Origin: Phycisphaerae bacterium
GTDB lineage: Bacteria > Planctomycetota > Phycisphaerae > UBA1845 > UTPLA1
NCBI GenBank assembly: GCA_016935885.1
Contig: JAFGQA010000501.1
Span: 1-34,144, forward strand
Direction: 5' to 3'
DNA: 34,144 nucleotides
Positions within the stretch are counted from its first letter, which is position 1. The number at the start of each line of letters is the position of its first letter. The notes under the pieces were generated by a model, which saw only the letters and a program-made list of their open reading frames with translations, did not search any database and was not told the origin of the DNA. Position numbers and translations under genes: made by a program. Below, in pieces: positions 16,563-24,356 of the stretch.

Positions 16563-17714
16563 TTGAAGGTTTGCTTCATATCCCACTCTGCGGAAGTCGG
16601 CGGGTCCGATCGTTCGCTCCTGGATACGATGGACGTGCTGGCGGCGAAGGGGGTCGAGTGTGCCGCCATCGTGCCCCGAGAGGGCGAGATGTGCGAACGA
16701 CTGCGCGCGAGAAGTATTCCCGTGTGCGTCATTCCGTACGGCGCGTGGCTTGGGCCCTGGATTCCGTGGCGGCAGCGCATACCGCGCATCTGGGAGCATC
16801 TCGTTGCCGCAGTCCGGGCGGCCCGCCAGGTGAGACGCTGGCAGGCCGATATCGTGTATACGAACACGATGTGCATTTGCGTAGGCGCGTTGGCGGCACG
16901 ATGGGCAGGCCGCCCGCATGTCTGGCACATCCGCGAATTCGGCCGGGAGGACCATGGCCTGTCGTTCCTCTTCGGCGAGGAGCGTTCGCTCCGATGGGCG
17001 GCCGGCATGGCCGACGTATTCATCGCCAACTCGCAGGCCGTCAAAGACTACTACGCGCGCCACATCCCGGCAGACAAGATTCAAGTCGTGTACCAGGGCG
17101 TGAAGGATGCCTGCCCGGCGGGAATCCCGCCGCGCGACCCGACCGGACCGTTCCGCTGCGTGATGGTCGGTGCCGTGCACGAGGGTAAGCGGCAGATGGA
17201 TGCCGTGGAAGCTGTCTTGACGCTTCTGGCGGAAAGGTTCGATGTGACGCTGACAATCGTCGGGGGGCCGGGCTCCGAGGGCTACTTCCGCGAGGTCCAG
17301 AGGCGGGTCGCGGAAAGCGCGTATTCCGAGAAGATCACGATGGTTGGCAGGGTGGATGATGCGTCGCCCTACCTGGTTAACGCCGATGTGCTGTTGATGT
17401 GTTCACAGAAGGAAGCGTTCGGGCGGGTCACGGTGGAGGGGATGCTGGCGGGCCTGCCGGTCATCGGCACGCGCAGCGGGGGCACACCCGAGATCGTGGA
17501 AGATGGCTTGTGCGGTTTGCTCTACACGCCGGGCGATGTTGGACAGATGGCAAGGCACGTGCGGTGGCTGATGGAGCATCCGGCCGAGGCGAAGACCATG
17601 GGCCGGCGCGGGCGCGAACGGGCGCTCGGGCGTTTCGGCATGGACCAGTACGGAGAGAGCATCTTCAAAGCGCTCGCTTCTGTAGCCGACGCCCGAACGC
17701 GGAAAGCTGCCTGA
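16563..17714 (+). CDS. Glycosyltransferase family 4
   Basis: GT-B glycosyltransferase, 383 aa. Seen: KVCFISHSAEVGGSDRSLLD at the N-terminus with the Gly-Gly acceptor-side loop, CVMVGAVHEGKRQMDAVEAV at the start of the nucleotide-sugar domain, and CSQKEAFGRVTVEGMLAGLPVIGTRSGGTPEIV with the EX7E-type motif typical of GT4. The start is a TTG at 16563, the only initiator that keeps the first beta-strand; no clear ribosome binding site precedes it. It is divergent from the minus-strand GT-A gene. The donor is likely a nucleotide sugar, not identifiable from the sequence. Confidence 0.88.
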   Translation: MKVCFISHSAEVGGSDRSLLDTMDVLAAKGVECAAIVPREGEMCERLRARSIPVCVIPYGAWLGPWIPWRQRIPRIWEHLVAAVRAARQVRRWQADIVYTNTMCICVGALAARWAGRPHVWHIREFGREDHGLSFLFGEERSLRWAAGMADVFIANSQAVKDYYARHIPADKIQVVYQGVKDACPAGIPPRDPTGPFRCVMVGAVHEGKRQMDAVEAVLTLLAERFDVTLTIVGGPGSEGYFREVQRRVAESAYSEKITMVGRVDDASPYLVNADVLLMCSQKEAFGRVTVEGMLAGLPVIGTRSGGTPEIVEDGLCGLLYTPGDVGQMARHVRWLMEHPAEAKTMGRRGRERALGRFGMDQYGESIFKALASVADARTRKAA

Positions 17715-17717
17715 ACC

Positions 17718-18779
17718 ATGAGGGCTGGCAATCACAAAGACCCTCCGTGCATGAACACGGGACCTGCCATCCCGGCCGTGCATGCGGTTGTGGTGAACTA
17801 CAAAGGGATGGCGGACACGCAGATCTGCATGGCGACCCTGGAGAAGCAACACTACCGCCGCGTCCAAGTCTGGCTGGTCGACAACGGATCGTCGGATGGC
17901 TCTCCGGAGTGGGTCGAGGAACACTGTCCGCGCGTCCGCGTGATCCGCAACGGCGCGAACCTCGGCTGGTCGGGGGGCAACAACGTCGGCGTCCGCGCTG
18001 CCCTGGAAGAGGGAGCCGACTACATCTGGCTGCTGAACAATGATGTGGAGTTGGAGCCCGATTGCTTGGGCAGGCTCGTGGAGTATGCCGAGGAACACCG
18101 CGATGTGGGCATCTGCGGTCCTTTGATCTACGACTTCTCGCGACGCGACAGTCTCTCTCTCTTCGCCGGTGGCATCCACTATGACCGGGCCAGTGTGGAC
18201 CCGATTGATAATCCAGCGGCCTTCGAGGCCTTGCCGGAACAGCGGCGCTACATTTCCGGCTGCGCGATGTTCATCCGAGCGGAGGTGTTTCGGAAAGTGG
18301 GGCTCATTGATGAGCGCTTCTTCCTCTACTTCGAGGACGTGGATTTCTGTCTGCGCGCGGCGAAGGCGGGGTTCTCATCGGCTGTCGTGCGGGATGCCCG
18401 CATGTATCACAAGCTCGGGAGCACGGCCGCGGGGGAGGCCCCCACGAGCCCCGTGGCAACCTATCACGGCCTTCGGAGCAACCTGCTCTTCTGGCGCAAG
18501 CATGCAAGCTGGTGGCGGTTCCACCGGGTCTTCTGCGGGGGGCATCTCGGGAAATGGCTGAACCGGGTTGACCTGGCAGGCAAGGACGAGATGCACCGCA
18601 AGGACGCCCTGGCGGTGATCGATGCGATCTGGTACGTCCTGGCCGGCAAGAGGGATTCCCGCGCGTGGCCGGAAAGCCCCGAATGGTTCCGGCGTTTCGT
18701 GATGAAGCGCCCGTGGCTGATCGGCGAATTGATGTCATTCCGTTTCATGCCCCTGCTGTTTCGCCGCCGGACTGTGTGA
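17718..18779 (+). CDS. Glycosyltransferase family 2, rhamnosyltransferase-like
   Basis: Inverting GT-A transferase, 353 aa. Seen: VHAVVVNYKGMADTQ, VWLVDNGSSDGSPEWV, IRNGANLGWSGGNNVG and WLLNNDVELEPD with the metal-binding acidic motif, then ISGCAMFIRAEVFRKVGLIDERFFLYFEDVDFCLRA, the hallmark of the WbbL/RfbF-type GT2 group. The C-terminal part is basic and aromatic-rich (WRKHASWWRFH) and may contact membrane. ATG 17718 follows the GT4 stop by three bases; ATG 17751 is an equally good start, since the domain begins only after it. Confidence 0.88.
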   Translation: MRAGNHKDPPCMNTGPAIPAVHAVVVNYKGMADTQICMATLEKQHYRRVQVWLVDNGSSDGSPEWVEEHCPRVRVIRNGANLGWSGGNNVGVRAALEEGADYIWLLNNDVELEPDCLGRLVEYAEEHRDVGICGPLIYDFSRRDSLSLFAGGIHYDRASVDPIDNPAAFEALPEQRRYISGCAMFIRAEVFRKVGLIDERFFLYFEDVDFCLRAAKAGFSSAVVRDARMYHKLGSTAAGEAPTSPVATYHGLRSNLLFWRKHASWWRFHRVFCGGHLGKWLNRVDLAGKDEMHRKDALAVIDAIWYVLAGKRDSRAWPESPEWFRRFVMKRPWLIGELMSFRFMPLLFRRRTV

Positions 18780-18803
18780 GGAATCTTCGTGAGGAGTCGG
18801 GAT

Positions 18804-20045
18804 ATGCAGGCGCCTGCGGTTGGGTTCGTCCTTGGACGCGGGCTGACGCTGGGCGGCACGGTGGTCTGGGCCGTGGAGATGTGCCGCCGACTGGCGGAGG
18901 CGGGGCGTCGCGCGTTTGTCATCGAGCTGGCGGGCCCGGACACCGGCAATCGTGTCAGCGCCCAGCTTGCCGACGGCGTGGGCCATGTCCGGTGCGATGC
19001 GGAGGGAAGCCTGGACTCGTGCGGGGACGAGATTTCGAAATGGCTGCCGACGTGTCTGCTTCCGCAGGACGCGCCCTCGGCGTTCGCCTTGTGCGCGCGT
19101 TTGGCGGTGCGCGACGCCGACCAGGTGCGAATCTTCGGCGTGGGGCATGGAGACACACAGGAGACATTTGACCTGCTCGACTACTTCGAACCCATGATCA
19201 CAACGTTCGTGGCCGTAAACGAGACCATGAAGGAGCGCATGTGTGCTTCGTGGCCGCGTCGGCGCGGGGACGTGATCTGCCGGCCCTGTCCGGTCACCCT
19301 GACTGCCGTGCCGGAGCGCGACTACGCCGCAGGGGACCAGCCTCTGCGGCTTGTGTATGCGGGGCGGGTGGCGCACGGGGACAAAGGGGCCGGCTTTCTG
19401 ATCCCGCTGGCCCGGCGTTTGAACGAACTCGACGTGCCGTTCCGGATGCGTATTCTTGGCGATGGGCCGTACCGCGATTGCCTGTCGCGCGATGTGGAAG
19501 AGGCGCCGGAGGCGGTGCGCGCGGTAGTGAGCGTGGAGCCGCCCGTGCCGCACGATCAAATGCGTGACATCTGGCGATCGGCCGACGTGGTCTTGCTGGT
19601 TTCGCAATTTGAAAGCACCGGGCTTTCCATGCTCGAAGGCATGGCGGAGGGTTGTGTGCCGGTCGTGACCCGCTGTAATGGTCCGAAGGATATCATTCAC
19701 CATGGCGAGAACGGTTTCATCACGGACATCGGGGATGTTGAGGCTATGGCAGAGTCGGTGCAGAAGCTGGCACAGGACCGGGATTTGTTGCCGGCCATGG
19801 GGCATCAGGCATTCGAGACCGTGCGCGAGTGTTACACCTACGACGCGTACATGCCGTGGTTCGTTGAGTTGACGGAGCGCGCGTGGGCTGAGGCGGCTCG
19901 GTCCTGGCCTTCTGGCCGGTCCCCCTCGCCGCCCCCGCCGCGTCGGCCATGGCTGAGAGGGCGCGGGTACAAAGCGCGTGTCGTGAAAGCCCTGCGGAGT
20001 CTTGTTCCCGGCGGACAGTCGGGCGGGCGGCGAGCTGTGCAATGA
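18804..20045 (+). CDS. Glycosyltransferase family 4
   Basis: GT-B glycosyltransferase, 413 aa. Seen: GFVLGRGLTLGGTVVWAVEMCRRLAEAG at the N-terminus, LRLVYAGRVAHGDKGAGFLI opening the donor domain, RILGDGPYRD, and LLVSQFESTGLSMLEGMAEGCVPVVTRCNGPKDII with the family EX7E motif. The C-terminal tail (from about 365) is Pro/Arg/Ser-rich and low in complexity. ATG 18804 has AGGAG seven bases upstream and is preferred to GTG 18789. Its stop overlaps the next ATG as ATGA. Confidence 0.87.
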   Translation: MQAPAVGFVLGRGLTLGGTVVWAVEMCRRLAEAGRRAFVIELAGPDTGNRVSAQLADGVGHVRCDAEGSLDSCGDEISKWLPTCLLPQDAPSAFALCARLAVRDADQVRIFGVGHGDTQETFDLLDYFEPMITTFVAVNETMKERMCASWPRRRGDVICRPCPVTLTAVPERDYAAGDQPLRLVYAGRVAHGDKGAGFLIPLARRLNELDVPFRMRILGDGPYRDCLSRDVEEAPEAVRAVVSVEPPVPHDQMRDIWRSADVVLLVSQFESTGLSMLEGMAEGCVPVVTRCNGPKDIIHHGENGFITDIGDVEAMAESVQKLAQDRDLLPAMGHQAFETVRECYTYDAYMPWFVELTERAWAEAARSWPSGRSPSPPPPRRPWLRGRGYKARVVKALRSLVPGGQSGGRRAVQ

Positions 20046-20449
20046 AAGACAATCGCAAGATTCTGGAAGCGATCGTTCGCCCGCTGTTGCCGGTGGAGCC
20101 GGTGCTCCAGCCGGACGTCAGGCGGCAGGTTGAGGATGCCGTGGTGGATTTTGTGGCGGCGCAGATCCGGGACATGCCGTCTTATCTGCGCCTGCCGTAC
20201 GGGTTCGCGATGATCGGATTCAACTGGATGGCCGTGCGGCAATATGCGCGAACCTACCTGCGCCTGGACGAAGTGAAGCAGCGCGACTACATCGCCGTGT
20301 GGATCCACAGCCTCATCAGCGTGAAGCGCGACTTCATCAAGCTGATCCGCAGTTGCGCGCTCCTCTCTTACTATGATCATCCCCTGGTGGCCGCCGCATT
20401 GGAAGAGTGGGCGCGCGATGGGACGGGGCGATTGGAGAAAGCGTCATGA
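20042..20449 (+). CDS. Small protein upstream of the GMC oxidoreductase, possible accessory subunit
   Basis: 135 aa, helical, no named family recognised with confidence. It has conserved-looking segments LPYGFAMIGFNWMAVRQYART and IHSLISVKRDFIKLIRSCALLSYYDHP. There is no signal peptide. ATG 20042 overlaps the preceding stop as ATGA. Small helical proteins encoded directly before a GMC-type flavoprotein are a recurring arrangement (the gluconate 2-dehydrogenase subunit 3 type is the best-known analogue), so a partner role for the 21105 enzyme is plausible. Here the pair is separated by a RAYT insertion. Confidence 0.6.
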   Translation: MKDNRKILEAIVRPLLPVEPVLQPDVRRQVEDAVVDFVAAQIRDMPSYLRLPYGFAMIGFNWMAVRQYARTYLRLDEVKQRDYIAVWIHSLISVKRDFIKLIRSCALLSYYDHPLVAAALEEWARDGTGRLEKAS

Positions 20450-20458
20450 TCCGATGTT

Positions 20459-20484
20459 TTGGAGTGCGGCGGCTTGACGCCGCT
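20459..20484 (+). repeat. REP element, left arm
   Basis: Hairpin-forming REP, GCGGC (20469-20473), loop TTGAC, GCCGC (20479-20483), with leading TTGGAGTGCG. It starts ten bases after the stop of the small upstream gene. Confidence 0.85.
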
Positions 20485-20507
20485 CTTCCCTTTGTCAGGA
20501 GCATATT

Positions 20508-21095
20508 GTGACGGACTGGCCTCACGCTCCTCTGCATCGCATGTGCGAGCAAGGCGCCTACATGGTGACCTGCGGGACGTATCTCAAGCAACACCATCTG
20601 AATTCGCCCGAAAGGCTCAGCTTCTTTCGAGACCTGCTCTTCCGTTGTGCGGAGGAGTTCGGGTGGGAACTCCAAGCGTGGGCCATCCTCTCCAACCACT
20701 ACCACTGGCTCGGCAACTCGCCGGACCACCCGGAAAGCCTGAGACGGTTTGTGTCGAAGCTGCACACGTTGTCGGCCAAGCAACTGAATGCATGGGATTC
20801 GAAGCCCGGGCGCAAGGTGTGGTTCCAGTACTTCGATTCCCGCATCACGTTTCAGAGTTCGTACTATGCGAGGTTGAAGTACGTGCATCAGAACGCGGTG
20901 CACCACGGGGTGGTGAACGCGGCCGTGAACTACCCGTGGTGCTCGGCGGCGTGGTTTGAGCGACAGAGCCGACCGGCCTTCAGGCGGATGGTGGAGCAAT
21001 TCAAGACTGACCGTGTGCAAGTGATGGACGAGTTCGTGCCGTTGGGTGGCGTCAAGGAAAGCGGCGTCAAGCCGCCGCACTCCAAGAGTGCATAG
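20508..21095 (+). CDS. REP-associated tyrosine transposase (RAYT, Y1/IS200-like HUH family)
   Basis: Single-strand nuclease of the Y1 transposase superfamily, 195 aa, a typical RAYT size. Seen: YMVTCGTYLKQH near the N-terminus, the metal-binding HUH motif in ILSNHYHWL (His64, His66), a helix SKLHTLSAKQLN, and a Tyr-containing helix SYYARLKYVHQNAV (119-131) where the catalytic tyrosine of this family lies. GTG 20508 has a CAGGAG upstream. The last nine residues are encoded by the right REP itself. The reading frame looks intact, so activity is possible. Confidence 0.9.
   Translation: MTDWPHAPLHRMCEQGAYMVTCGTYLKQHHLNSPERLSFFRDLLFRCAEEFGWELQAWAILSNHYHWLGNSPDHPESLRRFVSKLHTLSAKQLNAWDSKPGRKVWFQYFDSRITFQSSYYARLKYVHQNAVHHGVVNAAVNYPWCSAAWFERQSRPAFRRMVEQFKTDRVQVMDEFVPLGGVKESGVKPPHSKSA
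21060..21085 (-). repeat. REP element, right arm
   Basis: Exact reverse complement of the left REP over 26 bases. It lies inside the RAYT frame and encodes residues 185 onward (SGVKPPHSK). Confidence 0.85.
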
Positions 21096-21104
21096 GAACT
21101 TTCC

Positions 21105-22544
21105 GTGGACGGTATCAAAACACAAGTGCTCGTGATCGGTTCCGGCGCCGGCGGCGCCGTTACGGCGGCGACGCTGGCGGAGGCGGGCCGCGAGGTGCTG
21201 ATCCTCGAAGAGGGGCTGGACGTTGATACGTCGCAGATGGCGACGGATACGCCGGAGGCCATGCGCTTGCTGTACCGCCACGGCGGCCTGAGCCCCATTC
21301 TCGGCAACCCGACGTCGGCCTTCGTCGAGGGGCGTTGTGTCGGCGGCAGTACCGAGATCAACAGCGCCTTCTGGCACCGCACCCCGGAGAAAGCCCTGGC
21401 CGACTGGCAAAGCCGTTTCCAGATTGCTGACCTGTCGTCGAAGACCCTTGAACCGTTGTTCGAGGAACTGGAGCGAGAACTGCAGGTAACACGCCTCGGG
21501 TCCGGCGATCTGCCCCCGAATTCCGTTGTGTTCAAGCAGGGCGCGGAGGCCATGGGTTGGGAGATCGTTGAGGTCCTGCGCGCTCAGGCTTCGAACCTGA
21601 CGGGGAGCGCCTACGACGCCGGCGCCAAGCAATCCATGACGCGGACGTACCTGCCGCGCGCCCTGAAGGCCGGCGCGAAGCTCATGTCTTCCTGCCGTGC
21701 GGTGCGCCTCCAGCACGCAGGGGGGCGGGTCACTTCCGCGACGGTTCGGCGAACGGATACCGGCGAGCGATTTGAGATCGGGGTGGAGACCGCGGTCGTC
21801 TGCGGCGGGGCGATACAGACGCCGGTCCTGCTCCGGTCAAGCGGCATTCGGGGCCAGGTGGGCAACCACCTGCAGATTCATCCCATGGTCAAAGTGGCCG
21901 CGGAATTTGAAGAGCAGATGGACAGCCACCGTTCTTCACTGCCTGTCTTCCAGGTGAAGGAATTCGCGCCCGAGATCACGCTCGGAGGAGCCGTCTTCAC
22001 GCCGGGATTCCTGGCGCTGACCCTCTCGGACAACTGGATCCAGAACGAGGCCGCCATGGAGCACTGGCGGCACATGGCCTTGTACTACGCGACCTCGCGG
22101 GGCAAGGGGCGCGGGTATGTCCGCGCGTTTCCGGGCACGGGGCAGGCGGTCATGTGGTATCGGTTTGCGGACGAGGACCGGCGCCTGCTCAATACGGGGC
22201 TGGCCCGCCTGTGCGAACTGCTCTTCAGGGGTGGGGCGCGCAGGATTTACCTGGGCGCCCGAGAGCCGGCGGTCATTGCCGACGCGCAGGAGTGCCGCAG
22301 ATTCACCGAGAAGCCCGTTCCGCTGAAGGCGCTGAGCCTGAGCGTGCTTCACGTCATGGGCACCTGCCGCATGGGCGAGGACAAGTCGCAGTGCGCCACG
22401 GACTCCTTCGGCAAGGTGCACGGATTCAAGAATCTGCACATCGGTGACGCCAGCCTGATCCCCGACGCGCCGGGCGTGAATCCGCAGGGGACTGTGATGG
22501 CGCTCGCATTACGTAACACAAGGCGTCTTTTTGGCTCCGTTTGA
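21105..22544 (+). CDS. GMC family FAD-dependent oxidoreductase
   Basis: Flavoprotein alcohol/sugar oxidase or dehydrogenase, 479 aa. Seen: FAD-binding VLVIGSGAGGAVTAATLAEAG at 8-28, LILEEG with the ribose-binding Glu, VGGSTEINSAFWHRTP, CGGAIQTPVLLRSSGI, and a GMC C-terminal domain with HVMGTCRMG (His416) and PGVNPQGTVMALA (Asn459), the expected His/Asn catalytic pair. GTG 21105 has AGGAA upstream. Presence in a glycan locus suggests oxidation of a sugar hydroxyl or of a lipid carrier; neither can be told from the sequence. Confidence 0.9.
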   Translation: MDGIKTQVLVIGSGAGGAVTAATLAEAGREVLILEEGLDVDTSQMATDTPEAMRLLYRHGGLSPILGNPTSAFVEGRCVGGSTEINSAFWHRTPEKALADWQSRFQIADLSSKTLEPLFEELERELQVTRLGSGDLPPNSVVFKQGAEAMGWEIVEVLRAQASNLTGSAYDAGAKQSMTRTYLPRALKAGAKLMSSCRAVRLQHAGGRVTSATVRRTDTGERFEIGVETAVVCGGAIQTPVLLRSSGIRGQVGNHLQIHPMVKVAAEFEEQMDSHRSSLPVFQVKEFAPEITLGGAVFTPGFLALTLSDNWIQNEAAMEHWRHMALYYATSRGKGRGYVRAFPGTGQAVMWYRFADEDRRLLNTGLARLCELLFRGGARRIYLGAREPAVIADAQECRRFTEKPVPLKALSLSVLHVMGTCRMGEDKSQCATDSFGKVHGFKNLHIGDASLIPDAPGVNPQGTVMALALRNTRRLFGSV

Positions 22545-22585
22545 ATGGAGTCGCGTTACGAACCGGCTGGCAGGGCGAGCCGTTG

Positions 22586-22613
22586 GTTCCGCCGCAGTCC
22601 CGCTGAGCGGAAC
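22586..22613. other. Hairpin in the GMC-GT39 gap
   Basis: GTTCCGC (22586-22592) and GCGGAAC (22607-22613) are perfect complements separated by 14 bases. No T-run follows, so it is not a clear intrinsic terminator. It lies in the 144-base interval before the GT39 start, which otherwise shows only a non-conserved open frame. Confidence 0.5.
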
Positions 22614-22688
22614 GACGGCAGAAGGTTGCGGACCACCTCGGTGTTGTTCATCCGACTGAATCGTTTCGGCTTAGACATTAGAAGCAGC

Positions 22689-24269
22689 ATGCGTGAACTG
22701 CATAGCGTTGAACGAATGCTGATACTTGGCGGCATTGTCGCGGCGTTGGTGTTTGCCATGACTCACCTGAGAGGGCCGCTGGATGGGCCGGCCTGGCGGC
22801 AAGCGACCACGGCCTACATGGCCTACCGGATGGCGCAGGAGTCGCCGCCGGACATCCTGCATCCAAAAGTGGTTTACCGCGGGGCCGACGAAGTTCGCGT
22901 CTCGGAGTTCCCCCTGTACTCGTTTGCAGTGGCGCTCGTGTACAAGGCGATGGGTGTTGACGAATCGCTGGCGGCGGCGCGCCTGGTGACGCTGGCCTTC
23001 TATGTGGGCGCCGCGATCTACCTCTTTCTGGCCGTCCGCATCATTCTGGGGGCGCGCACGGCATGGTACGCGTTACAGCTGTTTTCAATCCTGCCGCTGG
23101 GGCTGTTCTATGCGAGATCGGTCCACTACGACATTTCGCTGATCTTCTTCTCTCACGGATTCTTCTACCACGCGTTGCAGTTCATCGAGGGTCGGAGCCG
23201 GCGGCATTTCATGCTGGGCACGCTGATGTGTACGGTGGCGTTCATGATGAAGGCGCCCTATGCGTACTACTTCGGTTTTCCCCTGGCTGCACATGTGGTG
23301 TCGCGGCGCCCGGGGCGGCGGATGAGTGACCTGTTCTGGCTGGGCGCGATGTTCCTTCTGCCGCTCGCGGCGGCCTGCGGCTTCAACGAGTACCGCATTT
23401 TCACCGAGGGACAAGCACCCGAGTCGGCGGTGAAGATCCAGAAATGGACACATGCATCGAGCTTGAACTGGTTCTTCGGACGTGATGGGCGTATGGATCC
23501 GGCGCTGTGGAAGATGGCCGTCGGGCGGTGGTTCTTCTCCGTATTCACGCCCGCAGGCGCTCTCGCGGCCGTCCTGGCCCTGCTGATCTCGTGGCGGCGC
23601 GAGCGCATGGCCGGCCTCCTGACGGTGCTCGCGTGGTGGTTCGGCATGCTGACCTTCACCCTGCTGGTGTTTCCGCTGGTGGCGTCGCCGCACAACTACT
23701 ACTCCCTTCCCTATGTGGCGCCTGCGGCCGTGACGATTGCCCTCTTCCTCGAGCGCCTGGCGAGGGCGGACAGGGGTGGGTTCAACGTGTTGAGCCTGGT
23801 GCGGACGGGCCTGTACCTGGCGGCGATCGGAATCGGAGTGATACAGGGCATGCAGAAGGGACCCTTTCTGATGGAGGGGGGCTGTTTCTGGAGGGATTGG
23901 CAGTACCTGGAAGCCGGCCGTGTAATTCGCGAAAACACAGCGCCCGGGGATGTCATACTTGTGACGGCGAAGGGCCGGCGTACTGGCGGCACCAATCCGG
24001 TGCTTCTCCATGCCGCCAAGCGCCGTGGTTTTATGACGTATTTCGATGACTTGACGCCCGAACGCTTCAATCTCTATCGGGGCGCCGATGCGAGGTGGGG
24101 CGCGCTTTTGATCACGCCGGCGCACCAGGCTACGACCGCGAATATGACGGTCTTTGCCTCATACCCCTACACGATGTTCCCGCTTACGAATCCGGCAGGA
24201 AAGGCCATTGGCAACTTACTGTTGTTCGATCTGAAGACTGAACCGGCGACTAGAGCCGTCGGCGGATAG
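22689..24269 (+). CDS. GT39/ArnT-like membrane glycosyltransferase, paralogue 1
   Basis: Polytopic inner-membrane GT-C enzyme that would transfer a sugar from a polyprenyl-phosphate donor on the periplasmic side. 526 aa with many hydrophobic segments. Seen: GPLDGPAWRQATTAYMAYRM in the first periplasmic loop, the WRQ.TTA variant of the GT39 family, then HPKVVYRG..EVRVSEFPLYSF, and MMKAPYAYYFGFPLA. The frame is open from ATG 22545, but I chose ATG 22689 because this matches the start and length (525 aa) of the paralogue at 29499 and the first 48 codons look noncoding. Confidence 0.87.
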   Translation: MRELHSVERMLILGGIVAALVFAMTHLRGPLDGPAWRQATTAYMAYRMAQESPPDILHPKVVYRGADEVRVSEFPLYSFAVALVYKAMGVDESLAAARLVTLAFYVGAAIYLFLAVRIILGARTAWYALQLFSILPLGLFYARSVHYDISLIFFSHGFFYHALQFIEGRSRRHFMLGTLMCTVAFMMKAPYAYYFGFPLAAHVVSRRPGRRMSDLFWLGAMFLLPLAAACGFNEYRIFTEGQAPESAVKIQKWTHASSLNWFFGRDGRMDPALWKMAVGRWFFSVFTPAGALAAVLALLISWRRERMAGLLTVLAWWFGMLTFTLLVFPLVASPHNYYSLPYVAPAAVTIALFLERLARADRGGFNVLSLVRTGLYLAAIGIGVIQGMQKGPFLMEGGCFWRDWQYLEAGRVIRENTAPGDVILVTAKGRRTGGTNPVLLHAAKRRGFMTYFDDLTPERFNLYRGADARWGALLITPAHQATTANMTVFASYPYTMFPLTNPAGKAIGNLLLFDLKTEPATRAVGG

Positions 24270-24297
24270 CAGGTCTGAGTTTGCTCTATTGTCTCGA

Positions 24298-24346
24298 GTT
24301 TCAAGTTTCCAGTTTCAAGTCTCCTTCACCCTTCAAATCTCAAATC
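24298..24346 (+). repeat. Heptamer tandem array, intergenic
   Basis: GTTTCAA, GTTTCCA, GTTTCAA, GTCTCCT, TCACCCT, TCAAATC, TCAAATC at 7-nt spacing. It fills most of the gap between GT39 and the SDR gene, just before the latter's GGAGG. Confidence 0.75.
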
Positions 24347-24356
24347 GGAGGATCAG

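Larger units (their letters stand above)
20459..21085 (+). mobile_element. REPtron: RAYT gene bracketed by inverted REP sequences
   Basis: A 26-base perfect inverted repeat (TTGGAGTGCGGCGGCTTGAC then GCCGCT) occupies 20459-20484 and, reversed, 21060-21085. Each arm contains a GCGGC/GCCGC hairpin with a TTGAC loop. The only gene between them is a RAYT. This is the classic arrangement of a REP-associated tyrosine transposase with its cognate REPs. It sits between an apparently coupled small gene and a GMC oxidoreductase. Confidence 0.85.

Noticed and set aside
15612..17180. 522-aa minus-strand frame including the GT-A gene
   Set aside because: The first 216 codons are antisense to a well-supported GT4 gene and show no domain. 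The GT-A protein begins at 16532.
20337..21716. 459-aa minus-strand frame opposite the RAYT and GMC genes
   Set aside because: Antisense to two genes with clear catalytic motifs; no recognisable domain.
22545..22688. 48-residue N-terminal extension of GT39 paralogue 1
   Set aside because: Arg/Ser-rich, no counterpart in the paralogue, and includes a hairpin; ATG 22689 gives matching lengths.
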